A stretch of 64,000 nucleotides of DNA from Dongia deserti (GTDB lineage Bacteria; Pseudomonadota; Alphaproteobacteria; Dongiales; Dongiaceae): contig NZ_QORW01000003.1 of assembly GCF_003574735.1 (NCBI RefSeq), positions 186,001-250,000 of the forward strand, written 5' to 3'. The notes beneath the pieces are model-generated. The model was not told the DNA's origin, made no database searches, and saw only the letters and a program-made list of their open reading frames with translations. A program made the translations under genes and the position numbers. The stretch's first letter is position 1; each line of letters opens with the position of its first letter. Positions 9,837 to 18,734 of the stretch are shown here, piece by piece.

Positions 9837-12064
9837 TGCGCAGGTCGGAACTCGGCTCATTGGCGCCGAAGGCGCGGTTGTCCACGAGCATTGCGGCAAG
9901 GCAGACCGCCGCGCGGGTGGTTGCCCCTCTCACGACCCGATCACGCGTTTGGCCGGGGCGGCCCTATCCGCTGGGAGCCACCTGGGACGGCAAGGGCGTC
10001 AACTTCGCGCTGTTCTCTGCGCATGCGGAACGCGTCGAGCTCTGCCTGTTCGACGCCGCCGGCGTGCGCGAGATCGATCGCGTACGCCTGCCCGAATATA
10101 CCGATGAAGTCTGGCATGGCTATCTGCCTGACGCCCGTCCGGGCACACTCTACGGCTATCGGGTCCACGGACCGTATGAGCCTAGAGCAGGTCACCGCTT
10201 CAACCCGAACAAGCTGCTGCTCGACCCTTACGCCAAGGCGATCTATGGCAGGTTCCTGCAGTCCGAGGCAATCTTCGGGTATCGCGTCGGATCGCCGCGC
10301 GAGGATCTGTCATTCGACCGGCGCGACAGCGCACGCGCCATGCCCAAGAGCCGTGTGGTCGATGGCAGCTTCCAGTGGGGCGACGATCGGAACCCTGCCA
10401 CGCCATGGTCCGACAGTGTCATCTATGAAATGAATGTCCGCGGCTTCACCATGCTTCACCAGTCCTTGTCGCAGCCGCTGCGTGGCACCTGCGCCGGGCT
10501 CGGCAGCCAGCCGGTCATCGACTATCTACGGTCGCTGGGCATCACGGCGGTCGAGCTTTTACCGGTGCACGCGCGGTTCGACGAGCCGCACCTGCTTCAG
10601 AACAATCTGAGAAATTACTGGGGCTACAACACGATCGGATTCTTCGCAGCCGAGCCGCAGTTGCTCTCGACGGGGCTGGTGGCGGAGTTCAAGACCATGG
10701 TCCGGCAGCTGCACGATGCGGGGATCGAGGTGATCCTGGACGTGGTCTACAATCACACCGCGGAAGGCAATCATCTGGGGCCGACGCTTTGTTTCCGGGG
10801 CATCGATAACGCCTCCTATTATCGCCTAGTCTCGGACGACCGGCGGCACTACATCAATGACACCGGTACCGGCAACACGCTCAACCTGTCTCATCCTCGC
10901 GTCCTGCAGATGGTGCTGGACTCTCTCACTTATTGGGTCGAACAGATGCGTGTCGACGGTTTCCGCTTCGACCTGGCGGCAACTGTTGGACGGGAAGAGC
11001 ACGGCTTTGATCCAGGTAGCGGGTTCTTCGACGCCATCCGGCATGTGCCGGCCTTGCAACATGTCAAGCTGATCGCGGAGCCCTGGGACATCGGTCCCGG
11101 CGGCTACCGGCTCGGCCAGTTCCCACCAAGCTGGGCCGAATGGAACGATCGCTACCGCGACGCCGTGCGGCGCTATTGGCGCGGTGACGAACGTATGCTG
11201 CCGGAGCTAGCAGCGCGCATCAGCGCGTCCGCCGATCTGTTCGACCATCGCGGACGGCGCCCATGGGCCAGCATCAATTTCGTCACCGCTCACGACGGAT
11301 TCACATTGAACGATCTTGTCTCCTACAACGAGAAACACAACGAAGCCAATCAGGAGGATAACCAGGACGGCCATCCCGAGAACCTGACCTTCAATTTCGG
11401 CGTGGAGGGCCCGACGGATGATCCGGTCATCATCGCCCAGCGCGACCAGCAGAAGCGGAACTTCCTGGCGACGCTGCTCCTGTCGCAGGGAACGCCGATG
11501 CTTCTGGCGGGCGACGAGATCAGCCACACGCAGGGCGGCAACAACAATGCCTATTGCCAGGACAATGAAACGACTTGGCTCGATTGGAGCCGCCAGGAGT
11601 CGGAGGCGACGCTGGTCGATTTCACACGGCGCCTGATCGCGTTGCGCAGCGCGCATCCGGTTCTACGGCGTATGCGCTTCCTGCACGGCAATTTCACCTG
11701 CTCGCGCGGAATCAAGGACATGACCTGGTTCACGCCGCAGGGTGTCGAGAAGACGTCCGAGCAATGGATGGACCCGGTGGCGCGTTGCATCGGCGTGCTG
11801 CTGAACGGTCGCGCGGGACCGAGCGTGGGCCCGCGCGGATCGCTGGTCGAGGATGACCTGCTGCTGATCATCCTCAATTCGCACCATGAGATCGTGGAGT
11901 TCACGTTGCCGTCGCTGCCGATCGAAGCGCACTGGACTCGATTGCTTGATACAGCCGATCCCGACAGCATTGTGGAGGCATTCTCCATGGGCGCTGTTCT
12001 ACCGACGAAGGGCCGCTCCTTGGTCGTCCTCTCCCTGCCCGTCGGTGAGACTGAAGAACCGTGA
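9836..12064 (+). CDS. glgX: Glycogen debranching enzyme GlgX
   Basis: Hydrolyses alpha-1,6 branches of phosphorylase-limited glycogen and releases short linear malto-oligosaccharides. The protein is about 742 residues from the ATG that overlaps the glgB stop by one base (TGATG). An N-terminal CBM48 (PYPLGATWDGKGVNFALFSA, near residues 40-60) precedes the GH13_11 barrel. Visible motifs are DVVYNHTAEGN, GFRFDLAATVG (Asp), IAEPWDIGPGGY (Glu) and FVTAHDGFTLNDLVSYN (Asp). A GTG-initiated reading frame extends back to 9758, but that part lies inside glgB. The released linear chains are substrates for the TreY/TreZ pair encoded immediately downstream, so the gene probably links glycogen to trehalose. 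Confidence 0.96.
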   Translation: MRRSELGSLAPKARLSTSIAARQTAARVVAPLTTRSRVWPGRPYPLGATWDGKGVNFALFSAHAERVELCLFDAAGVREIDRVRLPEYTDEVWHGYLPDARPGTLYGYRVHGPYEPRAGHRFNPNKLLLDPYAKAIYGRFLQSEAIFGYRVGSPREDLSFDRRDSARAMPKSRVVDGSFQWGDDRNPATPWSDSVIYEMNVRGFTMLHQSLSQPLRGTCAGLGSQPVIDYLRSLGITAVELLPVHARFDEPHLLQNNLRNYWGYNTIGFFAAEPQLLSTGLVAEFKTMVRQLHDAGIEVILDVVYNHTAEGNHLGPTLCFRGIDNASYYRLVSDDRRHYINDTGTGNTLNLSHPRVLQMVLDSLTYWVEQMRVDGFRFDLAATVGREEHGFDPGSGFFDAIRHVPALQHVKLIAEPWDIGPGGYRLGQFPPSWAEWNDRYRDAVRRYWRGDERMLPELAARISASADLFDHRGRRPWASINFVTAHDGFTLNDLVSYNEKHNEANQEDNQDGHPENLTFNFGVEGPTDDPVIIAQRDQQKRNFLATLLLSQGTPMLLAGDEISHTQGGNNNAYCQDNETTWLDWSRQESEATLVDFTRRLIALRSAHPVLRRMRFLHGNFTCSRGIKDMTWFTPQGVEKTSEQWMDPVARCIGVLLNGRAGPSVGPRGSLVEDDLLLIILNSHHEIVEFTLPSLPIEAHWTRLLDTADPDSIVEAFSMGAVLPTKGRSLVVLSLPVGETEEP

Positions 12065-13878
12065 CTAGTTTCGTGCACGACATGCGTTTCGGCGCCAACC
12101 TGTTGCCCGACGGCACAGTGCGCTTCCGACTGTGGGCGCCCGGACTGGACCGAGTCTCTTTGGTCATCGACCAGGATCAAGCTGCCATGGCAATGGAGCC
12201 GCACGGCGACGGCTGGTTCGAGGTAACAACGGATGCCGCCCGGGCCGGCAGTCTCTACGCCTTCCAGCTGTCTGACGGCTTGCGCATTCCTGACCCGGCT
12301 TCGCGCCAGCAGGCGGAGGATGTCCATGGCCCCAGCGTGGTCGTTGATCCGCTGAGCTATCCATGGCGCTATCCCGATTGGCGCGGCCGGCCATGGCACG
12401 AGGTGGTCCTGTACGAGCTCCACACCGGCACGTTCACTGACAGCGGCGATTTCGAGGGCATACAACACAAGCTGGACTGGTTGGCCGACCTCGGCGTCAC
12501 GGCCATCGAGCTCATGCCGCTTGCCGACTTTTCAGGCAGGCGAAACTGGGGTTATGACGGCGTTCTGCCCTTCGCGCCCGCGCGCAGCTACGGTACACCG
12601 GATCAGTTGAAGGCACTGATCGACGCGGCCCATGAGCGTGGACTCATGATGTTCCTGGACGTGGTCTATAACCATTTCGGGCCGGATGGAAACTATCTCG
12701 GGCGATATGCGCCGCAATTCTTCACCGACCGCCATCATACGCCGTGGGGTGCGGCCATCGACTTCGCGCAGCCGGTGGTGCGCGAGTTCTTCATCCAGAA
12801 TGCGCTCTATTGGCTGAATGAGTTCCGGTTCGATGGCCTGCGCCTGGATGCAGTCCATGCGATCCTCGACGACAGCCCCACGCACATCCTGACCGAGCTG
12901 GCGAACCGCGTTCGTGAAACATCCGATCCCGACCGCCATGTTCATCTCGTGCTGGAGAACGACGCCAACCAGTCGCACTTCCTGCAGCAATCGCCGAAAC
13001 TCCAGTACAACGCGCAATGGAACGATGACTTTCATCACGCGAGCCACGTGGTTCTGACGCGCGAGTCAGAAGGCTACTATGCCGACTACCAGCGCGATCC
13101 GCTCGCCGCGCTTGGGTTGGCTTTGGCGCAGGGCTTTGTCTACCAGGGCGAAAGCTCCATCCATCGCGACAACGCCCCCCGCGGCGAGCCGACGCTCGAC
13201 CTGCCGCTCTCTGCCTTCGTCGCCTTCCTGCAGAACCACGACCAGGTCGGCAACCGTGCATTTGGTGAGCGCTTGGCCCAGCTGGTCCGGCCAGAATTGC
13301 TGAGGGCGGCGGCCAGCATTCTCATCCTGTCGCCGCAGATTCCTTTGCTTTTCATGGGCGAGGAATGGGCTTCAGCGCGGCCCTTCCAGTTCTTTTGTGA
13401 CTTCAGGGGTGAATTGGCGCAAGCGGTGCGGGACGGCCGGCGGCGGGAGTTCATGAAATTCCCGGCCTTTGCGGAGCCCGCGGTCCGCGACCGCATTCCC
13501 GATCCCAACGATATCGCCACTTTTCGGCGCTCCAAGCTGGACTGGTCGGAGGTAGATCGCAACGCGCACACCGAGCATCTGCAGTATTGTCGCGAGCTGC
13601 TGGCGGTGCGGCGCGCGGCGATCATACCGCGGCTCGCCCAGGCCGAGGTCAGAGATGCCACATACGACACGAGTGATGGCCTGTTGCGCGTGTCGTGGCT
13701 GTTGGCGGACAATGCCAGACTGACGCTGATCGCGAATTTGCACGCCGACACGTCCAATCCTATGCCCGCACCTCTTGGCAGAATGCTCCACAGCACACAT
13801 CCGCATGTCGCCGACAGTGCGGCCAAGCCAGGCTGGTTCGTGGCCTGGTATCTGGCAGATCGCGGGGCGGCGACGTGA
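12061..13878 (+). CDS. treZ: Malto-oligosyltrehalose trehalohydrolase TreZ
   Basis: Cleaves maltooligosyl-trehalose, made by TreY, into free trehalose and a shortened glucan. The 605 residues match the usual length. A CBM48-like N-terminus (MRFGANLLPDGTVRFRLWAP) leads to a GH13_10 barrel with DVVYNHFGPDGNYLGRYAP, GLRLDAVHAILDD (Asp), LVLENDANQ (Glu) and LQNHDQVGNRAFGERL (Asp). PLLFMGEEWASARPFQFF near residue 430 is typical of TreZ and sets it apart from GlgB. The GTG start overlaps the glgX stop (GTGA), and its own stop overlaps the start of the MalQ-TreY gene in the same way, which points to translational coupling of TreZ and TreY. Confidence 0.96.
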   Translation: MTSFVHDMRFGANLLPDGTVRFRLWAPGLDRVSLVIDQDQAAMAMEPHGDGWFEVTTDAARAGSLYAFQLSDGLRIPDPASRQQAEDVHGPSVVVDPLSYPWRYPDWRGRPWHEVVLYELHTGTFTDSGDFEGIQHKLDWLADLGVTAIELMPLADFSGRRNWGYDGVLPFAPARSYGTPDQLKALIDAAHERGLMMFLDVVYNHFGPDGNYLGRYAPQFFTDRHHTPWGAAIDFAQPVVREFFIQNALYWLNEFRFDGLRLDAVHAILDDSPTHILTELANRVRETSDPDRHVHLVLENDANQSHFLQQSPKLQYNAQWNDDFHHASHVVLTRESEGYYADYQRDPLAALGLALAQGFVYQGESSIHRDNAPRGEPTLDLPLSAFVAFLQNHDQVGNRAFGERLAQLVRPELLRAAASILILSPQIPLLFMGEEWASARPFQFFCDFRGELAQAVRDGRRREFMKFPAFAEPAVRDRIPDPNDIATFRRSKLDWSEVDRNAHTEHLQYCRELLAVRRAAIIPRLAQAEVRDATYDTSDGLLRVSWLLADNARLTLIANLHADTSNPMPAPLGRMLHSTHPHVADSAAKPGWFVAWYLADRGAAT

Positions 13879-16800
13879 CCGAGACGAACGCGCTCGACCA
13901 GATCTGTGAAGAACTCGGTATCCTGCCGCGGTATCGCGACCATGCCGGCGCCATTAGGGAAGTGCCGCAAGCGACCCTGCGCTCGCTGATGGCATACCTG
14001 AAAGGCGTCAAATCGGACGGACTGGTGCCACCGGTCTTCGTGCATCGCCAGGGCAGCGGTCCAATAGCTGTGCCGCTACGACATGCGGATCAGACGCTCC
14101 GCTGGGAAGTGGATATCTGTGGGCGGACCTTGGCGGGTTCGGTTGCCCCCAATGCAACCTGCATTGTTGTCGAAGACGATGCCCCTTCCGGTTATCACGA
14201 ACTGAAGTTGTACTCGGGAAACGCTCTCCTCGCCACGTGCACACTGATCATCGCCCCCCAGCAAGCGTTCTTGCCGCCCTTGCTGCGGGATGGCGGGCGG
14301 CTCTGGGGCTTGGCGACGCAACTCTTCGCCCTCCGATCCGCGCGCAACTGGGGCATCGGCGACTTCACCGACCTCGCCGATCTCGCCTGGCATGCGGCAT
14401 CACACGGCGTGGCGGCCATCGGTCTGACACCGCTGCACGCGCTCTTTCCCGACGAGCCGGACCGGTGCAGCCCTTATTCGCCGAGCAGCCGCTGCTTCCT
14501 GAACGTGCTCTATATCGATCCGGAAGCAATGCCGGAATTCGCAACCTGCGAAGCCGCGCAGGCGTTACGCGCAGAGCCGACCTTCGATTCCGAGCTCGCG
14601 CGCCTGCGGTCCACACCTCTCGTCGATTACGCCGGCGTTGCGACATGCAAGCGCCGTATGCTCGGGCTGCTCTACGAGCACTTCCGCAACCTGCACCTTG
14701 CACGCAACGACGAACATGCTGCGCAGTTCCAGCGCTTCCGCAAGGAACATGGCAGCCGCCTGCGCCAATTCGCGACCTTCGAGGCGTTGCGCGAGCATTT
14801 CGAAAGGCTGGGGGGCAGCCTCTCATGGCCGAGCTGGCCGGAGCCGTTTCGCGATCCGGACAGCGAAGCCGTCGCCGACTTCGTCGCGCGCCATGAAGAA
14901 CGCATCACATACTTCGAGTACCTCCAATGGCACGCCCATCGCCAGCTTCTCCAGTCGCAGCAGGCCGCGCGCGAGGCTGGCATGCCGATCGGGATCTATC
15001 TGGATATTGCCGTCGGCGTGGACCGCGATTCTGCCGAAGCGTGGTGGTCGCAGGACTATCTGGTGGGCGGTTGGAGCATCGGAGCGCCGCCGGACAACTG
15101 GAATCTCAAGGGCCAGAGCTGGGGCGCCCCACCCCCCAACGCCTTGCGCATGCGCGAAACGGCCTATGCTGCCATTCGCGAGTGCCTGGAAGCCAACATG
15201 CGTGCGGCCGGCGCGGTGCGCATCGATCACATTCTCGGCTTCATGCGACTGTTCTGGGTACCGGAAGCAGCTGATGCTGCCGCGGGCGCCTACATCCGCT
15301 ATCCGCTCGACGACTTGCTGGCGATTCTTGCCCTCGAAAGCCAAGCCCACCGGTGTCTGGTGATCGGTGAAGATCTCGGGACCGTTCCCGACGGTTTGCA
15401 TGACGCCATGCAGCGCACCGGCATTCTCTCGTACCGTCTGCTCTATTTCGAACACGAGCCGGACGGCAGCTTTCGCAAGGTCACCGATTGGCCGCAGCAA
15501 GCGCTGGTCGCGCCCTCCACCCATGATCTCTCCACCTTGCCGGCCTATTGGCGTGGTGCGGACCTTGACCTGCGTGCCAAGCTCGACCTTTATCCCTCGC
15601 GGGATGTGGCGGAAGCCGAACGGCAGCGGCGAGTCGTAGACAGGGAGCAGCTCGTCGCGGCATTGGCGGAGCAAGGTCTGCCGGCGACTGTCGACGGCGA
15701 TGTGCCGATCGAGTCCGTTTATCGCTTCCTTGCTCGCACTCCTTCTTACCTGCTGATGGTACAGCCGGAGGATCTGCTCAGCGTCATTGAGCCGATGAAC
15801 GTGCCCGGCACGACCACGGAATATCCGAACTGGCGACGCAAGCTGCCGGTCAGCGCCGTCGATTTCTTTGCCGACGCGAAGGTTGCGCGAGTCGTGGCGG
15901 CGATCAACGCCGAGGGCCGCGAGTCGCCTAAGGAGACGCAGGGACCAGATACCGTACCCAGCGTTCCGACCGCCACCTATCGGCTGCAGTTCAACCGCCA
16001 TTTCACCTTCGCGGATGCCAGGCAGCTCATTCCCTATCTCAGCGAGTTGGGCATCAGCCACGTCTACGCTTCGTCTTATCTCAAGGCCCGGCCGGGGAGC
16101 GCCCATGGCTATGATATAATCGATCACAACGAGATCAACCCGGAGATCGGGAGCTGGTCGGAATTCGAGGGGTTCTGCGATGCCTTGCGCGAAGCCGGCA
16201 TCGGGCAGATCCTAGACTTCATTCCGAACCACATGGGCATCGGCTATGCCGACAACGAATTCTGGCTGGACGTACTGGAGTGGGGCCCCATTTCGCCGTT
16301 CGCCGGCTTCTTCGACATCAACTGGCATCCGCGCCAGCCCAATCTCAAGGGCAAGGTGCTGGTGCCCTTGCTTGGCGATCAATATGGCAACGTGCTAGAG
16401 CGCGGTGAGCTCGAGCTGAGATTCGAAGCCGAGAGCGGCAGCTTCGCGATCTGGTATTTCCAGCATCGGTTTCCCATCCACCCGCGCTGCTATCACCAGA
16501 TCCTCGGCGACGTCGATACAGATCTGAAGCGGCTTGCGCTCACGGTCGCGGAGGTCAACGAGGCAGCGATGCGCAGCGTCGGCGACAAGCTGAAGCAGGA
16601 TCTGGCCAGCTTCGCGCGCGCAGATCCGGAGCATACCCCGCAGATCGAGAACGCGATCAAGTCCTTCCAGGGCGAGCCAGGCAACCCCGAGAGCTTTCGG
16701 CCTTTGCATGACTTGCTGGAGCAGCAAGCCTATCGCCTCGCTTTCTGGCGCGTGGCTGCCGATGAGATCAACTATCGTCGGTTCTTCGACATCAACGAGC

Positions 16801-18734
16801 TGGCCGGAATCCGGATGGAAAACCCGGAGGTGTTCGCGCATGCCCACCGCCTGGTTGGACAACTCACCGCCGAGGGAAGGCTGCATGGGCTGCGTCTCGA
16901 TCACGTCGACGGATTGCTGGATCCGGGCGGCTATATTGCGCAATTGCGGGACTTCGCCGCGCACCGTAGCAAGGACTTCTACATCGTCGTCGAGAAGATC
17001 CTAGCGCGGCACGAGCGGCTGCGGACGGACTGGCCGATCGCAGGCACGACGGGCTACGATTTCACCAACCTGGTCAATGGATTGTTCGTGGACCCCGACG
17101 GAAAGCAGGCGATGGATCGGACCTATCGCCGTTTCCTCGACCGGTCGGCGGACTTCGATGAGATCCTCTATGCCTGCAAGCTGCAGGTGATCGATACCAT
17201 GCTGGCGAGCGAGCTGAATCGTCTGGCATCCGGCCTCGATGCCATTTCCGAGCGTCACTGGAGCACGCGCGACTACACGGAGGAGCGCCTGCGCGCGGCA
17301 TTGCGGGAGGTCGTCGCCTGTTTCCCAGTTTATCGCAGCTATGTGACGGAGCGAGGCGTCTCGCCTGACGATCGGCGCGACATCGATTGGGCGATCGGCC
17401 AGGCCCGCAAGAGCTATGCTGGCCCGGACCCGGAGATCCTCGATTTCATCCGCGCTGCACTGGCGACAGACCTGGCAGACTGGAGCCCGGCCTTCAATCG
17501 CGACGAGATCCTGCGCTTCGCCATGCGCTTCCAGCAATATACCGGGCCGGTGACGGCGAAGGCGCTGGAAGACACCAGCTTCTATCGCTACAACCGATTG
17601 CTGTCCTTGAATGAGGTCGGCGGTGATCCGCGCCAGTTCGGTGTAACGCTGTCGGCCTTTCATCACCTTATGCAGGAGCGTGCGAAGAGCTGGCCCAATG
17701 CCATGTCGGCCTTGGCGACGCACGATACCAAGCGCGGGGCAGATCTGCGCGCCCGGCTCAATATCCTGTCGGAGATCGCGCCGGAATGGAACCAGCGTGT
17801 GCGCCGCTGGGCCACCCTGAACCGGTTCAAGCGCGGAAAGGTCGGGGGCGATCCGGCGCCGTCACCGAACGACGAATACGCCATCTATCAGACACTGCTC
17901 GGTGCGTGGCCGGTGCAACTCCTCGGCGTCACCGCCCCTACCCAGGCAGAGCTCGAAGTCTTCCGCGAGCGCATGAAAGGCGCAGTTCTCAAATCGATTC
18001 GCGAGGCTAAGCGCCGCACCAGCTGGAGCAACCCCAACGAGGCCTACGAAGCGGCTTGCCTGCGCTTTGTCGAACGGCTGCTGGAGACCGATCGACCCAA
18101 TCCGTTCCTGGACGACTTCGTGACGTTCCAGCGTCGGGTCGCACAGCTCGGCGCGTTGAACAGCCTCAGTCAGACAGTTGTGACGCTGACTGCGCCAGGC
18201 GTCCCTGACCTCTACCAGGGTGGAGACTTGTGGGACCTGAACATGGTCGATCCCGACAATCGCCGGCCCGTGGATTTCGAGTTGCGGCAGCGCATGCTGG
18301 CCGACATCACCCAGCCTGACGCCGACCGGCGTGCTCAGGTCCGCAACTGGCTCGCGAACTGGCCCGACGGTCGCGTCAAGCTGGCTGTCGCATCCGCCGT
18401 GCTGCGCTGCCGCCGCCAGCATGCGGATCTGTTCCGCCAGGGCACGTACGAGCCGATCGCCGTCAACGATTCCCAGCACATGATCGCGTTCGCGCGCCGC
18501 GATGGCAACAGGAGCTGTCTCGTCATCGCCGGCCGCCTGTTCGCGCGGTTGATGCAGGATGCCTCATCCTATGACGGCGCGGAGCTCTGGGCCGATCTGC
18601 GCATCGAGGCACAAGGCATGCCGGAGATCTTGACCAATGTGCTGACGGGCCAGATCCACTTGAGCGGCGACGGACTGCAGATGGGTGAGGTTCTAGCCGA
18701 CCTGCCCGTTGCGGTCCTGCTCGGCCATAACTAA
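13875..18734 (+). CDS. treY: Fusion of 4-alpha-glucanotransferase (MalQ) and malto-oligosyltrehalose synthase (TreY)
   Basis: About 1619 residues, the sum of two enzymes. Residues 1-680 are a GH77 MalQ: SARNWGIGDFTDL, RIDHILGFMRLFWVP (Asp), GEDLGTVPDG (Glu) and STHDLSTLPAYW (Asp). A short linker rich in Glu/Pro/Thr leads into GH13_26 TreY at about residue 698 (TATYRLQFNRHFTF). This half has ILDFIPNHMGIGY, GLRLDHVDGL (Asp), VVEKILARHERL (Glu) and ALATHDTKRGAD (Asp). MalQ would lengthen short oligosaccharides, and TreY would turn the reducing end into an alpha-1,1 linkage for TreZ. The GTG start is chosen because it overlaps the treZ stop (GTGA); the open frame upstream lies inside treZ. I know of such fusions in Rhizobiales. 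The stop overlaps the convergent glgP stop. Confidence 0.94.
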   Translation: MTETNALDQICEELGILPRYRDHAGAIREVPQATLRSLMAYLKGVKSDGLVPPVFVHRQGSGPIAVPLRHADQTLRWEVDICGRTLAGSVAPNATCIVVEDDAPSGYHELKLYSGNALLATCTLIIAPQQAFLPPLLRDGGRLWGLATQLFALRSARNWGIGDFTDLADLAWHAASHGVAAIGLTPLHALFPDEPDRCSPYSPSSRCFLNVLYIDPEAMPEFATCEAAQALRAEPTFDSELARLRSTPLVDYAGVATCKRRMLGLLYEHFRNLHLARNDEHAAQFQRFRKEHGSRLRQFATFEALREHFERLGGSLSWPSWPEPFRDPDSEAVADFVARHEERITYFEYLQWHAHRQLLQSQQAAREAGMPIGIYLDIAVGVDRDSAEAWWSQDYLVGGWSIGAPPDNWNLKGQSWGAPPPNALRMRETAYAAIRECLEANMRAAGAVRIDHILGFMRLFWVPEAADAAAGAYIRYPLDDLLAILALESQAHRCLVIGEDLGTVPDGLHDAMQRTGILSYRLLYFEHEPDGSFRKVTDWPQQALVAPSTHDLSTLPAYWRGADLDLRAKLDLYPSRDVAEAERQRRVVDREQLVAALAEQGLPATVDGDVPIESVYRFLARTPSYLLMVQPEDLLSVIEPMNVPGTTTEYPNWRRKLPVSAVDFFADAKVARVVAAINAEGRESPKETQGPDTVPSVPTATYRLQFNRHFTFADARQLIPYLSELGISHVYASSYLKARPGSAHGYDIIDHNEINPEIGSWSEFEGFCDALREAGIGQILDFIPNHMGIGYADNEFWLDVLEWGPISPFAGFFDINWHPRQPNLKGKVLVPLLGDQYGNVLERGELELRFEAESGSFAIWYFQHRFPIHPRCYHQILGDVDTDLKRLALTVAEVNEAAMRSVGDKLKQDLASFARADPEHTPQIENAIKSFQGEPGNPESFRPLHDLLEQQAYRLAFWRVAADEINYRRFFDINELAGIRMENPEVFAHAHRLVGQLTAEGRLHGLRLDHVDGLLDPGGYIAQLRDFAAHRSKDFYIVVEKILARHERLRTDWPIAGTTGYDFTNLVNGLFVDPDGKQAMDRTYRRFLDRSADFDEILYACKLQVIDTMLASELNRLASGLDAISERHWSTRDYTEERLRAALREVVACFPVYRSYVTERGVSPDDRRDIDWAIGQARKSYAGPDPEILDFIRAALATDLADWSPAFNRDEILRFAMRFQQYTGPVTAKALEDTSFYRYNRLLSLNEVGGDPRQFGVTLSAFHHLMQERAKSWPNAMSALATHDTKRGADLRARLNILSEIAPEWNQRVRRWATLNRFKRGKVGGDPAPSPNDEYAIYQTLLGAWPVQLLGVTAPTQAELEVFRERMKGAVLKSIREAKRRTSWSNPNEAYEAACLRFVERLLETDRPNPFLDDFVTFQRRVAQLGALNSLSQTVVTLTAPGVPDLYQGGDLWDLNMVDPDNRRPVDFELRQRMLADITQPDADRRAQVRNWLANWPDGRVKLAVASAVLRCRRQHADLFRQGTYEPIAVNDSQHMIAFARRDGNRSCLVIAGRLFARLMQDASSYDGAELWADLRIEAQGMPEILTNVLTGQIHLSGDGLQMGEVLADLPVAVLLGHN

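Noticed and set aside
14823-16127. 434-codon minus-strand frame inside the MalQ-TreY gene
   Set aside because: Shadow of the fusion gene; no motif and no neighbours on that strand.
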